A stretch of DNA of 64,000 bases from Luidia sarsii (Eukaryota; Echinodermata; Asteroidea; Paxillosida; Luidiidae): positions 22,178,030-22,242,029 of the forward strand of contig OX465107.1 in the NCBI GenBank assembly GCA_949987565.1, written 5' to 3'. Of this stretch, positions 10,301 to 19,645 are shown one piece after another. Made by a program: the position numbers and the translations under genes. The notes under the pieces were generated by a model. It made no database searches, was not told the DNA's origin, and worked only from the letters and a program-made list of their open reading frames with translations. Numbering within the stretch: the first letter of the stretch is position 1; every line of letters begins with the position of its first letter.

Positions 10301-13005
10301 TGTTGCAGATTTTGTAGAGGATTCTTTCAAGACATGTTTCCATGCGGTGTTACCTTTCGGTCTGAGCTCCGGTATGGTTTCAGCTGGTATTCTGCTGTTT
10401 CGGCCGAGTATCTACTGCCTTTTCAACAACAAAAATTGTTTGGGAGCGGCCAGGGGGGTATGGCCCTGTGTCGGCTGTCACTTTGTCCTTTCCGGTCGCT
10501 ATTTGGGTGCTTATGGCTACGCTCCGTTCTCTTATAAAGGCACAGGGGGATTATTGTGTGGTTTCTATCTGAAGGGGCGACGCGGGAGGCTGCCAGTCTG
10601 CATTGTCGGAAATATTGGGCTGTATCTAATCGGCAGCGGGTTTTGAACGGTATACCGACGTCCGTCTCAATACCAGCAGGTAACATAACCGTCAATGAAA
10701 GCCGGTCTGCAAGCAGAAGCTCAGCCGGTGGATTTTGTTCGCGGTCGAAACCAATCACAGCCTCGATCTAGACCAGACCAAGCGTGTGGGGGAACGATTT
10801 TTTTTACAAACAACCTTTTTGCCCAACTTTTTGTATTGCATCGTTTTGACGAGTGATTTGTGTCACTCCGTTGGTTTTTCCGCAGCGTTCATTATGTGCT
10901 GGTGCCCCTTCTCCATCTTCTTCACTCTGGACGCTTTCGGGGTCATCAAGATCGACGAGATGGGCATCAACACCGCCTACCGGGCCTCGGCCTTCATCCA
11001 GAACCTGCCCTACCTGAGCAGTGCCATCAACCCGTTCATCTACGGCCTGTTCAGCACCAACATATGCCAGGAGCTCAGGTGAGTCCCGACAACCGGCCGC
11101 CCCACACCACACAGTGCACGCACTCTCGGGCCCCTAGCTCTCTATTATACACTCACTCTCCCACGCAACCGCCACCGCTGCATGCCGCGATGGCAGACAG
11201 GCGATCGAGCGCACGGGTTTTTGGCCGGCGATCGATTCCAGGGGTTCCCCCTCGAGTTTCGCTGCCGGGCCTAGTCTGGCCTGTCCCTTGTCTGTAAGGA
11301 CTGACTCTTGGCCGGCTGTTGCCGGTTCGGAGCGGGACGGGGGGAGGGGAAGGGAGAACGGGTGGGAGAGGGGGGAGAGGGGGAGGGAGAGGGGGAGGGA
11401 GAGGGGGAGTCAGAGGGGGAGGGAGAGGGAGAGGGAGAGGGGGAGGCAGAGGGGGAGGGAGAGGGGAGGGGGAGAGGGGGAGGGGGAGAGGGGGAGGGGA
11501 AGGGAGACGGGGTAGAGCGGGGAATGCAACATTGGTGCCTTCGTCCATAACCCCGGGGACACACTCGCTTTTTTACGCGATCCATTCTCGGCTGGTGAGG
11601 GCCGGATGTGACCGTGGGTTACGGGGTCGGGTTGGCCCGCCTTTTGTTTTCGGCAGTGAAATGATTTGGCGGCCGCGGGTTCCCGCACGGAATCACGTCC
11701 ACGAGGAATCCCCGCGGCAGAGCGAAGCGGGTCGCTAATGCCGTAATCGACTGTTCTGGGTTTGGAGAGATCAGATTAGGGAAAGGGCAATCAAATAACA
11801 TCCCCATCTATGGGGAAATTGCACATTCGTCTTGGTTTATATAGCGAGCCGAGTCCTATTTAGATGAGGGGAATGTTCGATGCTGTCGATAGTGACGCCG
11901 GCCAACCTGTGTGAAGGGATTGCGACCCTTTTTATTTGGTTAAAAAATGTATTCGCAATTTTCCTAAAGAAACCTTTCCGATTGATCGAATAACTGATGC
12001 GTTAGGGCTATAGCCGATCGATTGACCTTTTGATCGATTGACCTTTTGATCGATTCACTGATTGATCGATTCACGGTTTGATCGATTCACCGATTGATCG
12101 ATTCATCGATTGATCGGTTTACCGATTGATCGGTTCACAGATTGATCGATTCGCCGATTGCTAGATTCACCGATTGATCGATTCACGTTTTGATCGATTC
12201 ACCTATTGATCGATACTCCGATTGATCGATTGGTTTTCGTTCCGATGAACCTGGATCAGGCATCGATGACTGTGTTCCCGCACGGCTGATATCACCAATT
12301 GCATGAAGCGATATGGGCGGTAGGCGTATTTTTTTTCGTAGGAGGGTTAGGGGTAATTATCATAAATGGGCGTGTCGTAATCTTCTTCTGTCGTTATTTT
12401 CTTTAAAAACAATTCGACACGCCCATTTATGATCATATTTATGATTATTGCCCCTAACCCTCCTACGAAAAAAAAAAAACGCGGGCGGGAGGTTCAACAG
12501 GCCTGATCCATGTTGGATCTACATAAACTCACAAAAGAGAATGCATTGCCTTTGAGAAAGGTCCTGCTAGGATCGAAACGTCATGCCCTCTAACTTTTGA
12601 AAAGAGAATGCTGTCAGAATACCCGATCTCTTCCAGATTTCTGATGTCTGTGTTATTCCTGTTCTTCGTGTGCTTCTCTCAGAGAGAGATGATATCCCAA
12701 CTGCCCCAACCCCCCCTCTTCCCACTTACCAATCCCAAAACAAACAACCATGCTCCACTAATGCTACTCGCAGACGGTTCCGGGCCATCGATTGGTTGGC
12801 CACCAAGCTGCGCTGCTGCAAGTCCTGGCGGCCGTCACGCTACGGCCGCTCCACCACGCTACGCACGGACACCAATCTGACGGACATGTCGGAGGGCGCT
12901 ACGGGCACCCACCGCGCCGGCCACGCTCGCCCAATGTACGTGTACACGCCGGCCCGTGCCAGCAACAGCGACCACTCCCGGGACCTGCCCAACAGCGCCA
13001 TGTGA
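1188..13005 (+). CDS. Neuropeptide S receptor / CCAP receptor-like GPCR, 8 exons, 5' end missing
   Basis: Joined exons 1188-1323, 4719-4822, 5684-5777, 6470-6618, 7778-7925, 9105-9197, 10886-11078 and 12774-13005 give one open frame of 382 residues ending in TGA. Every junction has AG/GT sites and matching phase. The product is a class A peptide receptor of the plasma membrane. Visible marks: GN in TM1 (residues 17-18), SD in TM2 (45-46), Cys73 and Cys148 for the extracellular disulfide, DRF (97-99) in place of DRY, CWCP in TM6 (246-249), NPFIY in TM7 (290-294) and a CC pair (320-321) suited to palmitoylation. The segments SRGLIPKAKIK before TM6 and IQNLP with SSAINP in TM7 resemble NPSR1/CCAP receptors more than vasopressin receptors; this is from memory of the family. 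The N-terminal ectodomain is absent: the frame enters at an acceptor just before TM1 and no upstream ATG exon was recognised in 1-1187. Confidence 0.9.
1351..1677. repeat. Family I palindromic element, intron 1
   Basis: The ends GGGCCCTATTTCATAGAG and CTCTATGAAATTGGCCC are inverted copies. Related elements occur at 6677-7244 and 26098-26332. A related fragment (ATCTTCC.CGTGT with TTGTATTCC) also lies at about 2330-2430. Confidence 0.65.
2019..2213. repeat. Family C palindromic element, copy 1 (intron 1)
   Basis: The ends read TTAGGCCTCTTGTCAAAAA and TTTTTGACAAGAGACCTTA. The core has GATTTGACCCGTCCGAT and CACCGGATAGCC. Four more copies are in the window. Confidence 0.75.
2214..2292 (-). repeat. 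tRNA-like fragment (possible SINE head)
   Basis: On the minus strand the stretch TAGCTCAACGGTGCAGAGCT matches a tRNA A box and D arm, but no convincing B box follows. It abuts family C copy 1. Confidence 0.3.
2431..3321. other. Intron 1, no recognised feature
   Basis: Mixed-composition intron DNA of receptor gene 1. No conserved exon or repeat was identified. Confidence 0.4.
3322..3638. repeat. Palindromic element with ACACTGTAAAAACG ends
   Basis: Terminal inverted repeats ACACTGTAAAAACG (3323-3336) and CGTTTTTACAGTGT (3624-3637) enclose many short inverted CATGCAC / GTGCATG and CTTGAG/CTCAAG motifs. It looks like a non-autonomous DNA transposon in intron 1. Confidence 0.6.
3690..4045 (+). 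mobile_element. Decayed non-LTR retrotransposon 3' end (intron 1)
   Basis: Three reading frames together give the usual C-terminal pattern of a LINE reverse transcriptase: YLSDLL, then LYQPGRVGLRSFDDKLLLS with SKYLGDRS, then YIAGRKLLNSLPIDSKKN. It is followed by the tail TGTACAGCGCTTTGATCTG and GGTGCTTTTTAAATA, typical of L2/CR1-like 3' ends. It is a 5'-truncated relic with several frame breaks. Confidence 0.65.
4046..4718. other. Intron 1 remainder
   Basis: AT-rich intron DNA up to the TTCTCTTCCGTGCAG acceptor of the next exon. Nothing else recognised. Confidence 0.4.
4719..4822 (+). CDS. Receptor gene 1 exon (TM2, loop 1, start of TM3)
   Basis: The acceptor is TTCCGTGCAG and the donor CAG|GTACAG. 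The split codon restores the conserved Asp of TM2 (ASDLLVG). The exon encodes LVGLINNGYEIAYRY, then FYGGTPFCKIIRYLQ with the disulfide cysteine (Cys73) at the top of TM3. It ends in phase 0. Confidence 0.9.
5243..5391. repeat. Family E palindromic element, copy 1 (intron 2)
   Basis: CAATATAGGAAGGTTTGCGG at the left is repeated inverted at the right end. The inner arms carry the ACACCTCTTCC / GGAAGAGGTGT motif. The right flank GATTCACCCACCATGCAAAG is also present beside copy 2, so the full repeat probably extends further right. Confidence 0.65.
5684..5777 (+). CDS. Receptor gene 1 exon (TM3 and DRF motif)
   Basis: The acceptor is CTTCAATCCAG and the donor AAGCG|GTGAGT. It encodes AYVINASSFQLVALSLDRFF followed by AIVFPMDFSGS. 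The E/DRY position reads DRF, a conservative but uncommon change. The exon ends in phase 1. Confidence 0.9.
5926..6313. repeat. Family F palindrome interrupted by a family G element (intron 3)
   Basis: The outer arms TAGTGCGCCCTCAAGAGTTT (from 5926) and AAACTCTTGAGGGCGCACTA (to 6313) are inverted copies and match the element in the intron of receptor gene 2. The interior is occupied by a separate palindrome at 6014-6258, so this is a nested insertion. Confidence 0.65.
6014..6258. repeat. Family G palindromic element, copy 1 (nested in F)
   Basis: The arms CTTTTCCAAACCCTGGCTTA and its inverse (AAGCCGGGTTTTGGAAAAG) enclose motifs TTAGGCTCAGGCTCCGG and AGACGAAGCCGGAGCC. Related copies are at 18540-18787, 23097-23342 and, more diverged, 7396-7525 and 30920-31118. 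Confidence 0.65.
6470..6618 (+). CDS. Receptor gene 1 exon (TM4 and extracellular loop 2)
   Basis: The acceptor is TTCTGCTCAG and the donor CAAG|GTTAGT. It encodes GKRASIMAATAWIAPFFAS (TM4) and a loop containing GGVHCIPPPLVPGSW, with the second disulfide cysteine (Cys148). The cluster of prolines after this cysteine is unusual for the loop. The exon ends in phase 0. Confidence 0.9.
6677..7244. repeat. Family I palindrome interrupted by a family E element (intron 4)
   Basis: The outer arms GGGGCCAATTTCATACAGC and GCTCTATGAAATTGGCCCC flank a complete family E palindrome. The host family is therefore older at this site than family E. Confidence 0.65.
6840..7116. repeat. Family E palindromic element, copy 2 (nested in I)
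   Basis: A long hairpin: TATAGGAAGGTTTGCAGT at the left and ACCGCAAACCGTCCTATA at the right. The centre has inverted GACGTTTCGACCAGTATGCT copies, and GTATGCTCTGGCCGTCATCA occurs twice in direct order (6938-6990). Confidence 0.7.
7396..7525. repeat. Family G fragment (intron 4)
   Basis: The stretch starting GGAAGGCTTAGGCTCGGGCT and running through CATATTTCTCTTACCCGTC and GGCATCTAGAA aligns by eye with 30920-31050. Only one arm is present here. Confidence 0.5.
7778..7925 (+). CDS. Receptor gene 1 exon (TM5 and start of loop 3)
   Basis: The acceptor is CTGCCCTCAG and the donor ACTG|GTAAGA. It encodes VYTLYVVSGFFYIPLIVIS and TCYIFMVVSIWRRSKYMMG, so TM5 with its conserved Pro and Tyr, then a basic third intracellular loop. 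The exon ends in phase 1. Confidence 0.9.
7926..9104 (+). other. Intron 5 of receptor gene 1
   Basis: 1,179 bp. The first 500 bp show no known feature; the rest is a CT-repeat tract that ends at the 3' splice site. Confidence 0.6.
8453..9095 (+). repeat. CT-rich (CTCTCC-type) polypyrimidine repeat
   Basis: About 640 bp of nearly uninterrupted C and T, imperfect CTCTCTCC/CCCTCTCC units, running to within about 10 bp of the acceptor of the exon at 9105. Long open frames across it are artefacts of composition. Confidence 0.9.
9105..9197 (+). CDS. Receptor gene 1 exon (loop 3 to start of TM6)
   Basis: The acceptor is GCGACTGCACAG, directly after about 640 bp of polypyrimidine repeat; the donor is GTAG|GTGAGT. 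It encodes ASKEMKHRASSRGLIPKAKI and KTLKMTVCIIV. The basic segment SRGLIPKAKIK before TM6 is the stretch most like neuropeptide S receptors. The exon ends in phase 1. Confidence 0.9.
9198..10885 (+). other. Intron 6 of receptor gene 1
   Basis: 1,688 bp with no repeat family recognised. Open frames up to 126 codons around 10266-10760 show no known domain and are treated as chance. Confidence 0.5.
10886..11078 (+). CDS. Receptor gene 1 exon (TM6, loop 3e, TM7)
   Basis: The acceptor is TTTTTCCGCAG and the donor CTCAG|GTGAGT. It encodes AFIMCWCPFSIFFTLDAFG (TM6 with CWCP), an acidic outer loop, then IQNLPYLSSAINPFIYGLF (TM7 with NPFIY) and the start of helix 8. The exon ends in phase 2. Confidence 0.92.
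11327..11522 (+). repeat. GGGAGA/GGGGGA purine repeat (intron 7)
   Basis: About 195 bp of G and A only, built from GGGGGAGGGAGA-like units. Opposite strand asymmetry to the pyrimidine repeat in intron 5. Confidence 0.85.
12013..12232. repeat. GATCGATT minisatellite (intron 7)
   Basis: About 13 imperfect units of 16-18 bp, consensus TTGATCGATTCACCGA. Each unit carries a palindromic ATCGAT or GATC core. Confidence 0.8.
12326..12481. repeat. Palindromic element with CGTAGGAGGGTTAGGGG arms (intron 7)
   Basis: The left arm 12326-12377 (TTTCGTAGGAGGGTTAGGGG and on to GGGCGTGTCG) is repeated inverted at 12415-12481, with an extra 12 bp in the right arm. It would fold into a strong hairpin. Confidence 0.75.
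12540..12607. repeat. Family D fragment (CCTGCTAGGATCGAAACGTC)
   Basis: TTTGAGAAAGGTCCTGCTAG and GATCGAAACGTCATGCCCTC match the arms of the duplicated element at 54360-54823. Lies 166 bp before the last exon of receptor gene 1. Confidence 0.55.
12774..13005 (+). CDS. Receptor gene 1 last exon (C-terminal tail, stop)
   Basis: The acceptor is GCTACTCGCAG. The exon encodes a basic tail: RFRAIDWLATKLRCCKSWRP with a CC pair suited to lipid attachment, then a Ser/Thr-rich stretch (SEGATGTHRAG, YVYTPARASNSDHS) offering phosphorylation sites, and NSAM before TGA at 13003-13005. The coding sequence is clearly GC-richer than its flanks, like the other exons. Confidence 0.88.
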
Positions 13006-14230
13006 GCTATACGCCCGGCCGGGCAGTCAGCCTTAACGTAACCGTTCTTCACAAAAGACCGATTCTATATAAACAAAAAAGAGACTGTACAGTAAATTGA
13101 TATCGGCTAAAACAACACTGTATCTATCATATACGTTTACTGTCACATCGTGTATGAATTAAGGCAACCACATTTCAAGCACGTTGTTGTAATCGTGGTT
13201 TGAATTTAAGATGTTTTTTTTGTATTCTTACGGAGGAATATTTAGAGCATTCAGTATTTTGTGAGCCTTGTTCAAAGGTGTTGTTGGCTGATAATAATAG
13301 AGGGTGTGATCACAGAATGAGCGAGTGCCAAGAAGTGTCATTGACGAGAAAGAGAGAGAGAGAGAGGGGGGGGGTGAGAGAGAGGAGGATAGAGTGAAGG
13401 GGTACAGAGACAGGGGAGGTAGATAGAGAAGGGGGTCGAGAGAGTGGATGAGAGAGAGAGGGTAGAGAATGAGGAAGAAAGGCGCGATAAGGTCTCTTGT
13501 CAAAAAGATCATCGGTTGAGTATCGGTTGAATTCATCCGACCGATAAAATTTCCCCCGGTAAAAAAGCCGATTGTACTGGACTCTGGGCTGGAAAATTCA
13601 CAATGGCTATCCGGTGGAAACGACATCGGACGGGTCAAATCATCTGATACCCAACCGATGATCTAAAGAAAGAGAGAAAGAAAGAAAGAGAAAGAGAGAA
13701 AGGGGGAGCTACAGTTTTGGGCGTGAGAGGTTTTTTTTTGTAGAAAGGTCATTATTTGTGGCGTTCCTGTCTTGCCGAACTCCCTTTTTTCCCCTCCCTC
13801 TTCGCACGCCCTTTAACCCCCCCCCCAAAAAAAGACTCGCTCGCGACACAACATTACTGCCAGCCGAAGAGGAATGAGATGGTCCGTGACAATCGCCCAA
13901 TCCGATTGTGCAGACGATCCAGGATTGAATGCCATCGAAAGACAACACGGAGGTCGGGTTTACACGGATTTCCTTACGGGGGGGATAGACTGTTGACCTA
14001 GATAGTTCACTATTCACGACGCAAGGGGCGAGTCAGTGTTTACGTTTGCAACATGATAGAGTGAAAGTATGCACTTGGTCCCTGGTACCCGCTATCTAAC
14101 CTCAATTTATGAACGGCTCAACCGGAATTTGCATAATCAATGGCCTTGCATTCACGAATCTTTAATTGTGGTCCAAACGAAGAATAAATTTGAAAACTAG
14201 GCCTAAAATAATTTTATTTGAAGCATTTGT
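13006..14230 (+). other. 3' flank of receptor gene 1 (probable 3' UTR start)
   Basis: Follows the stop codon. It contains a GA-rich tract (13345-13480), family C copy 2 and a second GA tract (13665-13710). A possible polyadenylation signal AATAAA is at 14183-14188. The true 3' end cannot be told from sequence. Confidence 0.35.
13488..13664. repeat. Family C palindromic element, copy 2 (right end lost)
   Basis: Starts TAAGGTCTCTTGTCAAAAAG and breaks off after CCCAACCGATGATCT into a GA repeat, so the right terminal 15-20 bp are missing. Confidence 0.7.
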
Positions 14231-15010
14231 CTATGCATCCAATACATATGTTCAGTTAAATTTCAGAAGAGAACAATATTATATAGTACAGTCTGTATAA
14301 TATCTGAAGACTGCCGTCTGTATACGTAGTTTCCACATACCGCATTTTTATGATATCTTCTGTGCATTGTCTATGTAACGATTGATTACAAAAAAACACT
14401 GTATCAGTTCCATGTCCAATTATGGTCAAAAAAGAACTAAATCGTATTCATCCACTCCCAGTGAGATGACACAGTGCCCTGGGTGGGTGTTAGGGCGCCC
14501 CCTTGTGGCCACCTGATCGCGAATACTGCCCTCTTGAGAAATTTATAACTCGTCAAAATTTAAGCCCCAAATCACAGGTTACAGGGTAAGCATAACGGAC
14601 ACGGCTTGAAAGAGAGACTAGCGTGAGAGAGTTTTGTTGTGGTGATTTGATCAACATTTATTAAAACACTGAGTCTTGTAATTTGGGTGTCTACTTGCAC
14701 TTGTATAGTCCTATATTTTTAATGCTATCATGTACCTATGTACATACATAAATATATTTACATATATATATATGGATGTATGCGTGTGTGTTTATGTATT
14801 ATATAATAAAACAAGCGTGGTATTAAATAGATTTTCAAACGAGGGACAAAGTTGTAAATGCTTCTTAAATCTCTCATTCCATTTGTGGGACATTTTGTTA
14901 AATTCATTTGCCAAGAATGCAATTCAGAACCGTTTTTTTCTATCTTTGTTGTCATCGTAACGGCTGAATAATTACAATTATTGGGACTTAAGAGAAAAGG
15001 AAGCTTATAT
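14231..15010. other. AT-rich intergenic DNA
   Basis: No gene or repeat family recognised apart from a short ATATAT/GTGTGT stretch around 14755-14800. Confidence 0.4.
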
Positions 15011-15451
15011 GTGACCCGGCACAGCGACATGAGGAATATCCCACCAAAACACTTTTCGAGTAAACAACGCCTGAAGTCAAAGTATCTTCTCAATTCGATA
15101 AAAAAAATCGGAAAGTTAATGTATTGGAATCGGAAAGTTAATGTATTGGAGGATATTATGTCCAAAGGATTTTTTCGAAATCCGTCTCTTAATGTTGAAA
15201 AAACGAGGATTCCGGGGGAGTGTTTGTGTACTGTTTTCATGAAAATGTAAAGTTCCTGCCATTTTGAATGGCCGCTTTCGAGGAGTTAGAATGACGCTGC
15301 TACATTGTGTCTGGTGCCAAACGAACGAGCGAAGTTCACACGGAAATATATGATATCATTTGAAAGCTAATGGTTCACTCTTTCACATCATTAGGAAAAT
15401 CTCAAAATCTCAAAAGTGGGGGTTATTACTCATTATGCTGTGCCGGGTCAC
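15011..15451. repeat. Family A MITE, copy 1 (long form)
   Basis: Ends GTGACCCGGCACAGC and GCTGTGCCGGGTCAC. The inner ends differ (GACATGAGGAATATCCCACC on one side, AATGAGTAATAACCCCCACT on the other), so orientation can be told. Flanks ATAT and AAAT are an imperfect target duplication. Confidence 0.8.
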
Positions 15452-15629
15452 AAATGTGGAACCTTCAATTGGTTTGATTAGTCAGAGAGTGTGGAATAAA
15501 GGTTAAGCAACCAAGGTTAAGTCAGACACGATTCTGAACTAAACTAAAAGAAAAGCGAAGCAAATTACTGACTAAGATGACCCAGAACGTACACATTCTA
15601 ACATCATTTAACATCATCGAGTTCCTCCG

Positions 15630-15735
15630 GTTCTTTTCAGAACCACACTTACTCACAAAAGAGAATTTACATGGTGTCTCCGCAAACCTATTTATCCTGA
15701 TATTCTCACCATGCAAACCTTCAAATCTCATTTGA
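15630..15735. repeat. Family E fragment
   Basis: TTCTTTTCAGAACCACACTT, ACATGGTGTCTCCGCAAACC and CACCATGCAAACCTTCAAAT match the right half of the family E elements. Confidence 0.5.
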
Positions 15736-18539
15736 TCATTTAAAGTGTTTCACGACTCAATCCTATAGCATGTCCTTTGTCAAAGGCAAAATTGAAGGTC
15801 GTCTTTTTCTCTGAGAATTAGACAGGTTTTGATGTGTTCCAAACGTCGCGCCCTCTACTGCTAAGATAATTTAGATCCCTTAGTGAACGTACCGAGGTGA
15901 ATGAATGTCTTTTGTGCTTCTAGCTAGTGCGCTCAAAACTGCAGTAGTATCGTGAACAGTGACGAGAACCGTCCATGGGCAAAAACAAAACAGTCTTCAA
16001 ATCAAGAGTGGCTGGGACGCCTGCAGTCATTTATGTGGAGTCGCGTAAGCGCAAACAATTCCCCTGAGCCGTAACAGGATTACGAGACGTGTTTCCATGT
16101 GATGTTGAATGTCGGGAAGTACATGTATACAGTACCTTTTGCTTGCCATACGATAGAAGTGGAGCTCAGACTGGTAATGTGGGCCAAAATTCACGGAGAG
16201 GTGCCTTTAATAATCTATTAATTCTCAAATTCTAAGGTGTATACTAAGCACCCGCTCATTGAGTACAAATCATACACAATAAATTGTGATAATTGGTAAT
16301 CTGGTTTTAGCCAAGGAAGAAATCTCACGCTTAGCAGGTAGTCTTGCTTCATCACCTCTGTGTAACCGAGCATTGATTTCTCGACCTCGTGACTATATAC
16401 GACCTTGTGGCGTGAGTGGAACACAGTGTGAACAGCCTGTATTATACTATATCTGAAATGCCTTTGGCGCCACCTATGGTCAGAGCTAAGGAAGATGGCG
16501 TCTTGCCCAATGCCACGCGCCTAGTGTCGGCAGTATAGCGCTTTCCAATAGCCCTTACCCCATAGCACGGCTTGAAATCGGGATCAGGCTTCGTTTTCGC
16601 CACCATCCGGCTAAAATGACATCGGGCTGTTTCCCCTCCACCTCGAGGAACGGGAAAAATGTGCTCCTTCAAATTAGATCCATTCTCTCAAACCAGCACT
16701 TGGAACCTTGTCCCCTGATTCCTCTCGCTTTGAAGTGAACATTTTTTGAAAGGGAGGGGGGAGGGGCGACAGTCAGAGCCAGATCCCGAGATCGAGCCGC
16801 GGATACGATCGTTTCGTCATCCTGACGTCACCACTCGAGATCGATGGACGGGGAGCGGGAGTGAATTCCCCAAAAGATGCAAAAACACCACTCCCAATTG
16901 ATGACGTCCAAAGCATTAGAATAAACGTGCAGTATTCACGTCACTAGTAGTATTTATGCACATTTTCTTAGGTGCAATGTGCGATTTTCCGCTATTTTTT
17001 TCTCACTTGAATGCCAAACAAATGAGGGGATATTTAATAGTCGATTTATACAAATTCCCTTACTGTACAGTGTAGGCTACGTGTGCTCACCTTCACAGTA
17101 TAGAATACAAAATTCACGAACTTATTACAGGGTGCTCACTATACCTTTGGTGCGTAAAGAATTATTTTAATTCAAGGTTTTTAACGGTCATCGTATTAGC
17201 CCTACGTGCTTACACCGTGTTTAATTACTTAATATACATTCATGACTTCATGACTAATTTATCGATATAATTAACAGAGATATTTATAGTGTTCTGTTTG
17301 GTTTTAAGTGGGTTGGGGGTATTATCTAATACTTATATCATTAATTCAGTGTTGAACCGATAATTTCTAATTGTGATTGTTCATAGTTATATACATTTAA
17401 CAGTTTGTACACAATTTATAAACGAATACATTAAAGTGCAATTCTCGTGTGATTCTCCTCAAAGTCTACCGGCAAGAAGAGATGATCAGTCCCCCCCCAA
17501 AAAAAATATTAATTTTTAACAAAACTATTTCAGAGTGGAATGAGTGCGGTAACACCGTGTGCATATTTTCTCTTGAGAAGAGCCGGTAACGTAACTACAC
17601 GTTAACGGGCAGTGTGTGCTCTACACGTTGAAAGGAGACGCCAAGTATTCTGTATTGCAAACCCGCCTCCAAAGCCTTCATCTAAACTGTTGCAGGCTTT
17701 CTGTACTTCATCAGGCATTTAACGCTAGAACCATTTAGGGTTCAGGAATACATTTATCTCCCAAGTTTTCTGCACGAGGCTTGAAACTCAAAATGTCCCC
17801 GTGACATTCGGTTCTTGTTCCGTTTGTATAAATGTTTGGCTTCTCTGGGTTATTTTTCCACTGGTTCCCCCTCTCGTTTTTCTGGCAAGACATAACATCC
17901 CTCGATATATGGAACAAACATTCATGGCAAGAAAAGACAAAAATCAATGGGATGCACTAGTTTGTCTTGTTCCCCTCTCTATCCCCACTCCCCCCCTCTC
18001 TCTCTCCCCCTCCAACGCCCCCACGTGTTGTCAGAAACGTTCGATTTTTACTCGAACGTCTCAAGTTGCAGATATTTGCTCACGGGCCCCGTGATTTGCA
18101 CATCCTGGGTCCGAAACCGGGCGTGTTTAAACTTGAATCCCGCGAGATGAGGGCCCGTGATTACCAGACTGAATGTCCACCGTGAAACACCGTGTGCTCC
18201 GTATACACATACATGATATCCCCACAGCTGCATAAGGCAATGGATACCACTGAAGGGAAACAGGTTAACAGAACATCTTACTATTGGAAGTTGTTCGTGC
18301 GATATAAAACCCGAGATGCAGCATTTTTTCGTCTTTAATATATGAGAAGGGTCTTGCAATCTTCTGCATGGACATAATACTTTCCATAGGGTTACACTGC
18401 CAGGGAGGAGAAGGGAAACTTTTTAATAGCACGCGGCCATAGAAATGTAACTTTCATATGATGGTGGCCTTTTGTTATGTCAGAAAAAAAAAAGTGGATT
18501 TTATTTCGTGCATTTTATCTCAGTGGATTTTATCATAGA
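15736..18539. other. Intergenic DNA without recognised genes
   Basis: 2.8 kb read on both strands. A diverged family I-like stretch may lie around 16180-16340 (GTGGGCCAAAATTC and CACGCTTAGCAGG). Open frames up to 103 codons show no domain. Confidence 0.4.
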
Positions 18540-18787
18540 CCCCTTTCCGGAACCCGGCTTGGGCTTCGGCTCCGGCTTCGTCTCTGTTATCTAAAAGCTG
18601 AAAATTCAGATCGGAGTTCTTTGTTGAAGTTGAAGCTTGGGATTTTCTTTTTTTCGAAACGCAGAATAGCATTCAAGATCGAAGCCAAAGCCCTCCCATG
18701 TTCATGTCTTGTACTTTAGAAAGGGATTCAAAGACATAAAAAGACAAAGCCGGAGCCTGAGCCTAAGCCTGGTTTTGGAAAAAGGGC
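18540..18787. repeat. Family G palindromic element, copy 2
   Basis: CCCTTTCCGGAACCCGGCTT and its inverse AAGCCTGGTTTTGGAAAAAG enclose GGCTTCGGCTCCGGCTTCGT and GACAAAGCCGGAGCCTGAGC. Confidence 0.7.
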
Positions 18788-19339
18788 CTTGCTTTTTGAC
18801 CGATGAGCTCCCACCGTGTCACCTATACAGCGCCCTCTTTAGGCGGGGGTTAAGGGGATAAAGTGGTTCTTTTGATTGAGCAAATGAAAGGTTTGCCCCA
18901 CGACAACGGAAGAGAACCCGTAAGATAAATCACACCAATTTATGCAGTTAACCTAAACTGCTTAAATATCTTTCTGCTAAATAGCCGATCTTACTGATAC
19001 CGTAAGTGATCTTAAGATGTACTTTTCCGGAGTCTTTGACAGTGGGAATATCACCAATGCCCGCGGAAATTGGCTGCATCCGCTAATTTGCGATTTTCAT
19101 AGAGTAGTATGTACTTTTAAAAGTACGTGTAAAAAATTGTACTTGATAAATTGGGCTCGTGCAGACGGCATGATTTCGTTAGGGCGCCCTCACCCACAGC
19201 ATTTGTAGAGGGTACCTTCATTGCCACATCCTATAGGATAGGTATTGGTGATCTGTAACTGCTTATACCCTAAGCTAATGAGCGTTGTCCTATACGTGAA
19301 ATCACCGAAATACCAAGAATACGTTTCTTTTCACTCGGT

Positions 19340-19645
19340 CCAAAAATTGATGATAACCACAAGGCTGTAGCCTTGCCCTTTGGCCCAATTTCTGACCTGC
19401 AAAATCACAGTTTTTCCCTGATTATTGTTTTTTTAAGAAATACCACTAGAAATGTGTTGTACGGGCCCACAGGAGTCTGCATATCAATTTTCATTCCAAT
19501 CCGAAGACTTAATGTTTAGGTGAAAAATTGATGATAACGACAAGGCTATAGCATTGCAATTTGGCCCAATTTCTGACCGAAAAAAATCAACGCTTTTCCA
19601 TGGTGATTTTTTTGAGGAAATACCACTAGAAATATGTTGTTCCGA
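19340..19645. repeat. Tandem duplication of about 178 bp
   Basis: AAAAATTGATGATAAC, AAGGCT.TAGC.TTGC, GGCCCAATTTCTGACC and GAAATACCACTAGAAAT occur in the same order at 19340-19465 and 19518-19640. The copies have diverged by roughly 15-20 percent by eye. Confidence 0.6.
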
